The notes under the pieces are model-generated. The model was not told the origin of the DNA. It searched no databases and saw only the letters and a program-made list of their open reading frames with translations. From Mesocentrotus franciscanus (taxonomy: Eukaryota > Echinodermata > Echinoidea > Camarodonta > Strongylocentrotidae), in the NCBI GenBank assembly GCA_037976565.1, contig CP137684.1:20584259-20648258 (forward strand): a DNA stretch of 64,000 bases. Direction: 5' to 3'. Positions 12,672 through 23,075 of this stretch are shown piece after piece. The position numbers and the translations under genes are program-made. Positions within the stretch are counted from its first letter, which is position 1. The number at the start of each line of letters is the position of its first letter.

Positions 12672-13530
12672 TAGGGGAGACTCAGGTTAGTTGAGCCACT
12701 TTTTACTCAAGGGTGCCCTTGGATAATGTTTGGTAAGGACGTTTGGGGGTGGGATTGAAAGAGCAGTATGTTAGGCATATTATATCTGTATATTATGAAA
12801 AAAACACTTTTGATTTTAGAGCGAGGGGAGATTTTAAAAAAGTGGTCAAGTGGCTCAATTGACACCAACACGCAGGTTAGTTGAGCCAGGGTGTCAGGTT
12901 AGTTAAGCCATATATGTAGATCAGTGGCATAAATACAAATGAGACACTTTTTTAAATATTTTTTTAAAATTTTCTTTTATTCCTCCCAAAGTGTAATACA
13001 TGTACAAACAAAAACATACAATTGAATAAACTAAATACACACACTTGCAAACACACACACGCACACACGCAAGTTCACACAAGCACACACACATACATAA
13101 ACACACATGCAAAATACTGGCTCAACTAACTACACACCCATCGGCTCAACTAACACCACACCCACCATTTTGAATTCATCGTGGTGAAAAGTGAAAGTCT
13201 TACTAGACACAAATCAAATAACAAGGTTAAAATGATATACAATGATACTCCTTTCAACAGTATCATGATAGTCAGTTAATTCTAAAAGGTGTAGAAAATA
13301 TGAGGACATGTCCACTTTTTTCGGAAATTCACTTTGAACAGCGAAAATCAAATGTTGTTGATTTACACAAGCTTGTAGTCTGCATCCCTGTGTCAAATTT
13401 AGCACATGTGTTCCCTGTACCATAAGGTAATATCAGATGGCAGCATTTAATTCTAAAAATGGTCATGGTTTATTTTAGAGGGGGTGGCTCAACTAACCGA
13501 CCGGCTCAACTAACCAGAGTCTCCCCTACC
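12672..13530. mobile_element. TIR element nested in hAT-like element 1
   Basis: Ends are inverted copies: the left reads GTAGGGGAGACTCAGGTTAG and the right is its complement with one or two differences, ending GAGTCTCCCCTAC. TTAGTTGAGCC recurs several times inside both ends. The internal part has a CA-rich simple repeat at 13035-13105 and no transposase. No clear target duplication is visible, so the superfamily is unassigned. It interrupts the short-period repeat of the surrounding element. Confidence 0.75.
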
Positions 13531-13592
13531 CCCTTTTATTTTGACACGTGCCCTTACCATTTCTAATAAGTGCCATTTTCCTTCTGATAATT

Positions 13593-13635
13593 GCCCCTTT
13601 TATATATTATATATATAATATATTATATATAATAT
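13593..13635. repeat. AT palindromic microsatellite
   Basis: A (TATA)n-type tract with TATATTATATATATAATATA symmetry lies inside hAT-like element 1. It is self-complementary. Confidence 0.85.
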
Positions 13636-13962
13636 TCAGACCATCACACCCAACTGGAATGTATAATGCTTAAGCAGTATATTGGACCATGTAAAGAGAG
13701 AAACAAATATTGAAACCATCCCTGATAATGTAATCACATGATGTAGGGGTACATACCAATGTCTAAAAGTGGTATATTTTCGCTTTGAGGTTCCCTTTGT
13801 AGGTGCCCCTTTTTTCCAGAAAGTGCCCTTTTTTGTTGGTCCCCTCCCCACTTTGAAAGACACTTCGCCGCCCCTGTGCACTGCACTTAAATGGCAATCC
13901 AACCCTTGTAATAACTTAATTTGTATTATAGCAGAAAAATAAGAGAAACATAATGGTATAAC

Positions 13963-14418
13963 TTTGAAATAAATCGGACCAATAGTAAGAAAGAAATGAA
14001 TGTTTGAAATAAATCGGACCAATACTCCAATAGTAAGAAAGAAATGAATGTTTGAAATAAATCGGACCAATAGTAAGAAAGACATGAATGTTTGAAATAA
14101 ATCGGACCAATAGTAAGAAAGAAATGAATGTTTGAAATAAATCGGACCAATAGTAAGAAAGAAATGAATGTTTGAAATAAATCGGACCAATAGTAAGAAA
14201 GCCATGAATGTTTGAAATAAATCGGACCAATACTCCAATAGTAAGAAAGAAATGAATGTTTGAAATAAATCGGACCAATAGTAAGAAAGCCATGAATGTT
14301 TGAAATAAATCGGACCAATAGTAAGAAAGCCATGAATGTTTGAAATAAATCGGACCAATAGTAAGAAAGACATGAATGTTTGAAATGAATCGGACCAATA
14401 GTAAGAAAGACATGAATG
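13963..14418. repeat. 40-bp minisatellite, 11 units
   Basis: Units of TTTGAAATAAATCGGACCAA followed by TAGTAAGAAAGAAATGAATG repeat head to tail. Total length 456 bp equals eleven 40-bp units plus two identical 8-bp insertions (TACTCCAA) in two of the units. Other differences are single bases such as gaaatg, gacatg and gccatg. The long open frames this creates on the - strand (repeating FLLLVRFISNIH-like peptides in all frames) come from the repeat period and are not genes. A single diverged unit exists in copy B near 16722-16762. Confidence 0.95.
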
Positions 14419-14615
14419 TTTGTAATATGAGATCACCAATTAAGTCTATGCGAATCTCAAATTGGCAGGTTGGCCAGTGGATTGTGAAGTTGTCGCGGAT
14501 AACTCTCCCGTTCGTCGTGTACAAAAGTATCATTAATTTCTGTTTTTCTCCTATGTGCCTTCTCCTTAGGGGCATTACTCAAAATACATTAAGGACAGCT
14601 TATTGTTATAGGTCC

Positions 14616-16211
14616 CAGGGGCGGCCGAGCGACTTCCAAAGTGGGGGGCACCAAGAAAAAGGGCACTTTCTGGAAAAAGGGCACCTACAAAGGGAAATCT
14701 CAAAGCGAAATTATACAATTGTTTAGACATTGGTATATACCCCTACATTGTGATTACATTATCAGGAATTATTTCAATATTTGTTCCACTTTATACACCA
14801 TACAAGATATTGCTTAAGCATCATACTTTGCAGTTTGGTGTGATGGTCTTAAAATTTATTTGGGAGCGAGCGAAGCGAGCGAGGAAAAAATTTAAGATTT
14901 GTGAGGTCGCAGTGCGAAAAATTATATCTTATAAAGAGGAAAAAACCCAATCCTGATGGGGTTATAAGCACATTCTCATAACGGAAGACTGAAAAGACCC
15001 TTGTTAAGTGACATAAGTATATCATCTATAGATGCATGCGAGCGTAGCGAGCGAGCTTTGGGGAAAATTCCTCTTAGTCGCTTGAAATTAGGGGCGCGTT
15101 TAATGATGAGAGGAAAAGAGAACACTTATCAGAACAGAAAAGGAGCATGTGTCAAAGTACAAGAGTAATTATCAGAGGTGAAAATGGGGCACTTCTTACA
15201 CCCTCAAAAACAGGCACTCACCAGGGATGAAAAAGTCAGTCATGAGAATAGGAAATGGGCATTTGTCGATGGAAATGGGGCCCCCATCAGATTTTGATAG
15301 GGGCATTTATAAGAGGTGAAAAGGGGCATTTATGAAAAGGGGATAGGTCCCTTATTAGAAAGGAAAAGGGGCACGTATCATTGTTAGGGAAATTAAATTA
15401 TCAGAGGTGAAAAGAGACTTATCGCACCTGAAAAGGGTAAATGACCAGATATGAACAGGGGCACTTATGTAAGTGAAAAAGGGGCACTTATAATAAAGGT
15501 AAATATGCATTAGTTGAAAGAAAATGGGCGCCGATCAAATTTTAAAGGGGGCATTTATCGGAGGTGAGGGGCACTTATCTGAAGTGCAAAGGAGAATTTT
15601 CTCGTACTTGAAAAGGGTCATTTACAAGAGAAGGGGCACTCATGAGAAGGGGAAGGGGCTCTTGTTTTAATAGGGTACTTATCATTGAGAAAAGGGGCAC
15701 ATGTGAAAATATAACTTAGGTGCGATATCCGAGTTAAAATGGGGTAGTTATTAAAAGGTAAATGGGGTACTTCTTACAAAGGAAAAGGGGCACTTGTCAA
15801 AGTAAAAGAGGCACCTCTCAGATTTGAATAGGGCAATTATCAAAGGTGAAGGGGCACTTATCATAAGTGAAAAGAGGCACTTCTCGTACCTGAAAAGGGG
15901 CACTTACTAGAGATTAAAAGGGCACTTATGAGAATGAAAAATGGACACTTATTGCAAGGAAAATGGGAAATTGTCGAAGTAAAAGGGGCACGTGTTCAAA
16001 TAAAGGGGCACTTATCAGAGTTGAAAAGGAGAAGGGGCACTTTTACAAATTAATAAGGGCACTTGTGAAAGTAAAAGGGGCACTATTCCTATGTAAAAAG
16101 GGGCACTTCTTACAAAGTTAAAGGGGCACTTTTTCTATGTAAAAAGGGGCACTTTTTGGTGCTTGAAAAGTGGGAGGGCACTGTGCCCCCTGCCCGGGAG
16201 GGCCGCCTCTG
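14616..16211. mobile_element. Non-autonomous hAT-like element 2 with 8-bp target duplication, opposite orientation
   Basis: It starts CAGGGGCGGCC and ends GGCCGCCTCTG, and is flanked by the identical octamer ATAGGTCC at 14608-14615 and 16212-16219. It is related to element 1 but inverted: 14620-14850 is complementary to 13630-13880, including the block around CCAGAAAGTGCCCTTTT. Most of the body, 15100-16180, is a degenerate short-period repeat of AAAGGGGCACTTATCAGAGG. No transposase frame is present, so it must have been mobilised in trans. Confidence 0.88.
15100..16180. repeat. Degenerate AAAGGGGCACTTATCAGAGG-type short-period array
   Basis: A phrase of about 25-30 bp built on GGGGCACTTATCAGAGGTGAAAA recurs dozens of times with irregular spacing and heavy divergence. 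The same array, reverse complemented, fills parts of hAT-like element 1 (12380-12670, 13530-13600 and 13795-13860). It belongs to the transposon body. Confidence 0.85.
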
Positions 16212-16499
16212 ATAGGTCCTCTGAAAAGAAAAGGCCCTCATGAGTCATACATAAGTTAAACAAAATTGTCATTTTGTCATTTTGTGTGTAATTTTAACAT
16301 TAAAATGGCAATGGGAAAGCTGTCCGTAATTACATCACAGTAACATTACCGATTCAGCCAATTTGAAGAGCTCATACCCATGGTGATTACAACGTTTAAA
16401 GATTCATAACTTTCTCATTTTTGGTCCGATTTCATTCAAACTTTCACCAGTCTACTTCTCTGATATTTCTGCTTTCCTCTAGAGTAGTTTGCTATCAAG

Positions 16500-16790
16500 G
16501 TTGGACTTCCCTGCACGTGAACACATGGCACAGCTGACAATCATTTGTTTACTGTACCAATTTTCAACTGTAGATGTGGCTAAAGCACTCTTTTCTTCAT
16601 TGCTATCCCGGCTCCCCCCGGCTCTTATTTTCTGACAGAGCTGTTTGCCAATGCACTGCGAACAAACCCTTGTAATAAGTTTGTATAAAAGCAGAGAAAT
16701 TAGAGAAATCGAATGGTAAAAGTTTGACATGAATTGGACCAATAATGTGAAAGCCATAAATGTTTGCAAAGTTGCAAGGGGATTACAGGA
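16500..16790. repeat. Local duplicate, copy B (empty site and ancestral single unit)
   Basis: Homologous to copy A but without the hAT-like insertion: the target octamer TGCACTGC occurs once and the sequence runs straight on. It contains one diverged copy (TTTGACATGAATTGGACC...) of the unit amplified in copy A. It therefore preserves the state before insertion and before repeat expansion. Confidence 0.8.
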
Positions 16791-17081
16791 AATACTCTTG
16801 TTCACAATAATTCTCTTCTATACTGTCAGTAATCTTCAAAGGGCTATGCAGCCTAGAAAGTCTTGTACTTCTAAACAAAGTAACATGTAATCTTCTATGT
16901 TACCCCTGACTTTTGGAATTGAAATTCTGACTCAGAGACATTTAAAAAAAAGAAGATTAATTTATATGAAAACAAATGTTTGATTTCTAAATCCTTTTGG
17001 GACACAAAGCGCTAAATTAATTATATTTGTTTCAGATTTAGCTGAGCTACCAATGCATTTGCGATAGAATAGGCCTATGTG

Positions 17082-17792
17082 CAGGCGCGGATCCAGGATT
17101 TCTTAGGGGGACCCAAATTTGAAATTATGCGAGCCAAATATTGGTACATAATAGTGACCAGCAGTGGCGTAATGAGCAAAAAACATTTGGGGGGGGGGCA
17201 GACAAAAAAAAATCCGCATCATCCCCACTCTACATGCAGGCCCCGCTGAACGTTTTTCAAAGTGGGTGGGGGAGGCTAAAGTATTTACGATCAGGTTATA
17301 AATTACCATCAGATGAGCATCTAGGGGCCTGCCTTAGGGCCCTAGGTGGGGTCCAGGGGGCAGAACCCCCGGAAGCTCAGGGGTTTTTGGCATTTAATTA
17401 CGGTCAGATGAGCATATTTTGATACCTTATTTGTGACGCTGGCAGTTCACTAATTGGCGTGGGGTCCAGGGGCAATTTTTTTTGCCTCCGAAATTTGAAA
17501 ATTTGAAAATCGTGCCGGTCGATTTTTCGCTCAGTGGGGTGGGGGTGGGGTAGTGAGCAATTTTTTTTTTTTTTTTGCCTCCGAAAATTGAAAATTTGAA
17601 AATCGTGCCGGTCGATTTTTCGCTAAGGGGGGTTGTTTTGCCTTCAAAAATTGAAAATAAAATTTCACCACCACCCCACCCCTTGAGCGCCAGGGGAGGG
17701 GGCCCATCTTCTTTTTTTTCCCCAAAAAAGGGTGTTTTTACATGTTTTTTTTTCTAGAGAGGCCCGGCCCCGGGCCCCTGGATCCGCCACTG
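17082..17792. mobile_element. TIR element with GGATCC-containing ends
   Basis: The left end reads CAGGCGCGGATCCAGGATTT and the right end CCTGGATCCGCCACTG, inverted copies of one another. The interior is G-rich with CCTCCGAAAATTTGAAAAT-like phrases repeated twice and contains about one and a half units of the roughly 110-bp sequence tandemly amplified at 18.9-19.9 kb. ATGT occurs one base outside each end; a direct target duplication is not clean. A 135-bp relative lies at 27907-28041. No coding sequence. Confidence 0.7.
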
Positions 17793-18769
17793 CATGTAAA
17801 TACAAAGCCTCATTTTAAGATATTCGTTGTTTCACTTTACATTATCTTTTGTAAATAAATTGAAATTATGGCATCCAACACGAATACATGCCCTAGATAT
17901 ATTGACAACAAAACAATCACTATTAAAGATGCCTTGCTTTAATAGATGAATAAAAGCTTTTTTCATTCTCATGATGAAACTTTATTTTTCCTACTTCTGG
18001 CTATATTGGCATCAGATTAATGTAACATGTAGTCTACACTAAGAACATGGTGAACCACTATACTTGTATATGAATGCACTGCAAACCTACTATCAATATA
18101 CATCCATTATTTGTCTGCGAATGAATAGGCCTATGGCTTTTAAAACCCTGACAGCAAATAAAAATGGCATTACCCTTCAGCACTTATTAAAGCCTCTCAG
18201 TTATCAAGAGTTGATGCTTTAAAATATCTTTGAAAAATCCTTTATAAAAGAAGGGCGTTTATCATGAGATGACATGGAAAATCATAAACAGAGCACTTGT
18301 AAAGTGCAATAGGTCGACAAAGAGAAGTGAGAAAATTTACTATTACTATTATAATCTATGATATTTAATATTTACTATAATATTTATTATATTCTGCATC
18401 AAAAATTTATTGGTTTTTGATTGATTAAAAGCTCGTCACGTGACCAGAAATATTTCAACTATTTTAATGTTGCTCTGAAAAAGTATTATTTGGGAGTACT
18501 ATTTGGGAGTAGAAGTATATATGACAGTACTATTTGGGGGTTGATTTTTTTTTTTTTAAATATATTTTTAAAAATCTAATAATATTTTTATATTTTTTAT
18601 TCTTTTTTTTAATAAAAATTGTAATTTTTCAAATTTTTCAAATTTTGATAACAAATTTCCCCCAAATTGTATTTTTTAATTTTATTTTAAAGATAAATTT
18701 TTGATGCAGGATATAAAACAAATATACCATGCCTTCTTTTCGAGGTACTGGTTAAAACTATGGGCCTCG
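17793..18769. other. AT-rich DNA without recognised gene
   Basis: No supportable coding frame. At 18490-18540 TATTTGGGAGTA-like phrases repeat two or three times, followed by a T- and A-rich stretch at 18545-18720. Confidence 0.45.
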
Positions 18770-19890
18770 GTGACTCCAAAAGTTTTTTTTTGAGGGGGCT
18801 GGCAGACAAAAAATCCGCATCACCCCACTCTTACATGCAGGCCCCGCCGAACGTTTTTCAAAGTGGGTGGGGAGGCTAAGTATTTACGATCAGGTAAAGC
18901 GTAGTGTAAATTGGCGTGGGGTCTAGGGGCAAAGCCTCGGCAAGGGTCAAGGGGCAGAGTCCCCGGAAGCTCAGGGGGTATGGGGATTTAATTACGGTCA
19001 GATGAACATAACATTATTTTGATACCTTATTCATGACACTGGTAGGTCACTAATTGGCGTGGGGTCCAGGGGGCTGAGCTACCGGAAGTTCAGGGGTTTT
19101 AGGCATTTGATTACGGTCAGATGAGCATATTTTGATACCCTATTTGTGACACTGGCAGGTCACTGATTAGCGTGAGGTCCAGGGGGCGGAGCTCCCAGAA
19201 GCTCGGGGGTTTTAGGCAATAAATTACTGTCAAATGAGTATCCAGGGGCCCGCCTTAGGGCCATTGGTAGGGTCCAGGGGGCAGAGCCCCCGGAAGCTCA
19301 GGGGTTTTAGGCGTTTAATTACGGTCAGATGAGCTTATTTTTATACCTTATTTGTGACACTGGCAGGACACTAATTGACGTGGGGTCCAGGGGGCAAAGC
19401 CCCCAGAAGCTCAGGGGTTTCAGGCATTTTATAACGGTCAGATAAGCATTCAGGGGCCCGCCTTAAGACCCCTGGTGGGGTCGAGGGGGCAGAGCCACCG
19501 GAAGTTCAGGGGTTTTAGGCATTTAATTACGGTCAGATGAGCATATTTTGATACCCTATTTGTGACACTGGCAGGTCACTAATTGGCGTGGGGTCCAGGG
19601 GGCAGAGCTACCGGAATTTCAGGGGATTTAGGCATTTGATTACGGTCAGATGAGCATATTTTGATACCTTATTTGTGACACTGGCAGGTCATTAATTGGC
19701 GTGGGGTCCAGGGGCGGAGCCCCCAGAAGCTCAGGCGTTTCAGGCATTTTATAACGATCAGATGAGTATCCATGGGCTCGCCTTAGGGCCCTTGGTTAGG
19801 TCCAGGGGCAGAGCCCTGGTGGGGTCGAGGGGGCAGAGCCACCGGAAGTTCAGGGGTTTTAGGCATTTAATTACGGTCAGATCAAATTAC
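18770..19890. repeat. Tandem expansion of an approximately 110-bp unit
   Basis: The start (18780-18900) matches 17190-17300 of the preceding TIR element. From about 18910 the block TTGGCGTGGGGTCCAGGGGG, AGCTCAGGGGTTTTAGGCAT, TTACGGTCAGATGAGCATAT and TTTGTGACACTGGCAGGTCA recurs about nine times. Two alternating subtypes differ in whether GGCCCGCCTTAGGGCC replaces the TTTGTGACACTGG part. Open frames within it are by-products. I did not find GGATCC-type ends around this copy. Confidence 0.85.
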
Positions 19891-21186
19891 CATAAATATG
19901 CAAATGAGTGAATTTTTCAAAAAATTAAATTTACCATAGTATTCTATACACTTCACTTGACATGCGCGCAAATTTTTGCGGCGATCGGCCGAGATCTTAG
20001 GGGGGGGGGGGCCATAATGGCCCCCGGCCGTATTAAGACCTCAAATAGCCGGGCCGTTTTAGGGTTAAATAATATTTAGGAATGTGATATACGATCGATG
20101 ACTTATCCTATTAATACCAAAAGAACAGCAAAATTCTAGACTACAAATGGTGCAACTAGAAAATTAATAAAGAATTCGGGCGATATCGGAAAATAAGGTT
20201 GAAAGAATATTGTGAAAGAAAGAATGTCGAAGATTATAATATTGTTAAAGCAAAAAGTAATTTAAAATCTAGAAAGAAACAGAATTCCAAGGCAAGAGAG
20301 ATTTCTTGAATACTTTAAGAGAATTACCATTCTAAAATGTACCAACGTAAAAATAACATGTCTAATAAAGACTCGGGTGCATTGAAAGTCTGATGACAGA
20401 TGACGATATAGTCATCAAACAAGCAATCAAATGGGGTGCGTTTGTATTGATGGACAAAGATTTCTATAAACCAAAAATGATCATTTGAAGAAAAAAAAAG
20501 AGAAAGAGAAATGAGGATAAAGAAGTAATGTAAAATTTAAAGACTTGATAAACAAAATATATAAATAGTGTGACGGAACGCTACTTTAAGCAGGAAGCCC
20601 CATTTCGAGGGTGGAAGGACAGCTATAATTATATTTTGGTTTAACCCATTTGCTCTCAAACCTACCTATTTGCACTCTACACACTCATGTCCCTAATTGA
20701 CACGAACCCGAGGGGAAGATAGGGTTAAACAACCTCTTTTTATTTCCTGCCAATTTTCAGACAATGACAGCCTGTGCATATTGTTAGTAACCCCTTCCAT
20801 GCCATACAGCCCTGCTCCCAGCATCATGTCATTTAATATTGTAGTAGTATATAAGCAAGGGATGGGTTAAAGCATATTATTATAGTCGAAGACCGGGTAT
20901 CGTCTCTTCCTCTCTCTCCTCGATCTGGCCGGGCGCACATGCGATTATTAATGATGAAAATACAGTCATCCCTGTCTTAGCGGCCATCTCTTTTTAGTAG
21001 ACACCTTCCTATCAGTGGCCACTAAAAATTGGTTCCCATGGATATAAATTATGTGTTTAAGAACCTGTCTGCAGCAGCCACCTGTCTATAAAGGCCATTT
21101 TTTGGTTTCCCCTGGGTTGCCATTATAGACACTTTCACTGTAGTTGGTTTTCCTTTGCATAAGTTGATATGCTTATTATTAATGTT
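19891..21186. other. No gene recognised; dispersed repeat fragments
   Basis: A poly-G tract lies at 20000-20012 beside GGCCATAATGGCC. At 20125-20185 a phrase with GACTACAAATGGTGCAACTA and GGGCGATATCGG is the reverse complement of a repeat found twice near 51.8 and 52.8 kb. At 20960-21130 phrases such as CTGTCTATAAAGGCCA and GCGGCCATCTC form a degenerate short repeat. No coding frame is convincing. Confidence 0.5.
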
Positions 21187-21708
21187 ATTATTGTTAACAT
21201 TATTATCATTATTATCAATTCATTATCATAACCATTATCATCATTATCATAACCATTATTATCATAATCATAACCATTATTATCATTATCATAACCATTA
21301 TCATCATTATCATAACCATTATCATTATCATAACCATTATTATCATTATCATAACCATTATCATCATTATCATAACCATTATTATCATTATCATAACCAT
21401 TATCATTATCATAACCATTATCATTATCATAATCATTATTATCATTATCATAACTATTATCATTATCATAACCATTATCATAACCATTATCATCATTATC
21501 ATAACCATTATCATAACCATAATTATCATAACCATTATTATCATAACCATAATTATCATAACCATTATCATTTTCATAACCATTATTATCATATTCATAA
21601 CCATTATTATCATTATCATAACCAAAATTATCATAACCATCATTATCATAACCATTATTATCATAACCATAATTATCATAACCATTTTTATCATTATCAT
21701 AACCATTT

Positions 21709-21741
<33 letters not shown>

Positions 21742-21870
21742 GTAGTAGTAGTAGTAGTAGTAGTAAGAGTAGTATTTAATAGTATTAGTATTAGTATTAG
21801 TATAATTATTATCATTATCATAACCATTATTATTAATATTATTATTATTACTCTTATTATATCATAATCA
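21187..21870. repeat. Long ATAACC/ATTATC-type simple repeat
   Basis: About 680 bp of interlaced TCATAACCATTATCAT-like trinucleotide and hexanucleotide repeats, followed by (ATT)n, (AGT)n and (ATTAGT)n tracts at 21721-21810. Period-three structure leaves both strands open for 168-269 codons, encoding His/Tyr/Asn- or Asp/Asn/Gly/Tyr-rich peptides. These are not genes. Confidence 0.95.
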
Positions 21871-22895
21871 TTGTTGTTGTTGTTTTTGTCATCATCGTTT
21901 TTATTATTCTGACATTGTTTCAGTATTATTGTAATTATTATCACCGCCGATCAGTCGATCACACAAAGTACATGGGTCCCCGGTCTTCTGTCTTCGTTTT
22001 CCAAAACTCCCTGGGGTGTGTGAGAACAGAAACATGAGAAAGAGGGAATGATATGAGATGCGGTATTCAGACTAACCCCAGTGATTCTACCACAATATAA
22101 CTCCGCCCTCTCATGTCACGAACCAACACCTACACCGCACAATCTCACACACAACTCCCCAAACCCATTTCCCGCCACAATAGTTTCACAAAAAAGACAA
22201 ATTCATAAATTACGAATTTTGAATATATTAAAACAAGTTATTTTTATGGTTTGCCTTAAACACATCAAAGTAAACGTTTTAAAACAGAAAAGCTCTTCAT
22301 ACAATGTGGTTCCGATGTGGACTTAAAAATGAGACCGGTAGTTTGTAGGAGCTGAATGTCCTACTGATACATTTTATAAACAAATCAAAGGAACAGCAAT
22401 GAGCACAAAAATGGCCTCAAAATAATTATGCAAATATGTTCCTCGGGTATCTAGAAAAAGAAACTTTACGAAAAGGTAGAAGAACTCATTTGAGAAGAAG
22501 CCAGATTATATGTGGAGAAACATTGGCTAGGATACCTCGATGATTGTTTTATAATTATGTATGGAGACATTAAAGCACATTTATTTTGCGATATTCTGCA
22601 GAATCAACATACATATATTTCATTAAAAATGGAGGTGTCAGGAGAGAAGATATCGTTCCTGTATATATAATTGTAATTAACATAAATTGAAAATTGGAGA
22701 CGGATGTACATTATAAAGTAACTGACACTCTTCAATATTTGTATTTTGACTCCGGTCATCCACGCCACACAAAAAGAAATATACCATACAAACTGGCTAA
22801 AAGAATTTGTACAAATTATATATTAAGAATTATATAAAATCTTATCACAGTAGGTATACATAAGGCACGCAATATAGAATAAAATATTTAAAGAC
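21871..22895. other. No gene recognised
   Basis: AT-rich sequence. An 81-codon frame at 22081-22326 has no motif or splice context. Ends at the microsatellite tail of the LINE described next. Confidence 0.4.
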
Positions 22896-23075
22896 AAATC
22901 TTCTTCTTCTTCTTCTTCTTCTTCTTCTTCTGATTAAGTCTGCCTCCTTCAATTGATTGAAGATTCTTGCAAACTATGTGTGTGAACCGCAATTTGCGTC
23001 CATTGGAGTGCTTTTTACATTATGATACAGTTTATTTACAAAATATTTACAAGCTCATGTATAGGATGGAGGAGA

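Larger units (their letters stand above)
12303..13876. mobile_element. Non-autonomous hAT-like element 1 with 8-bp target duplication
   Basis: The element begins CAGAGGCGGCG and ends CGCCGCCCCTG, an imperfect terminal inverted repeat. It is flanked on both sides by the identical octamer TGCACTGC (12295-12302 and 13877-13884). The paralogous empty site near 16655 has a single TGCACTGC. An 8-bp target duplication with CAG...CTG ends is the signature of the hAT superfamily. Its body carries no transposase but a degenerate short-period repeat made of AAGTGCCCCTTTTC-like phrases, and it contains another TIR element at 12672-13530. Confidence 0.85.
12125..14500. repeat. Local duplicate, copy A, interrupted by a hAT-like element and a minisatellite
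   Basis: The flanks 12134-12302 and 13877-13985 together match 16505-16750 (copy B). Shared phrases include TTTACTGTACCAATTTTCAA, GTGGCTAAAGCACTCTTTTC (one difference) and CCAATGCACTGC. Copy A is interrupted at CAATGCACTGC by the element at 12303-13876. Downstream, the segment that is single in copy B has become an 11-unit tandem array. The two copies differ by substitutions and small indels, so the duplication predates the insertion. Confidence 0.8.

Noticed and set aside
13636..14575. Overlapping open frames of 135-267 codons on the - strand with repeating FLTIGPIYFKHS-like peptides
   Set aside because: They are generated by the 40-bp minisatellite; all three - strand frames are open and encode shifted versions of the same repeat.
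21135..21944. His/Tyr- and Asp/Asn/Gly/Tyr-rich open frames on both strands
   Set aside because: Trinucleotide-type simple repeat without stop codons; no start context, homology or complex sequence.
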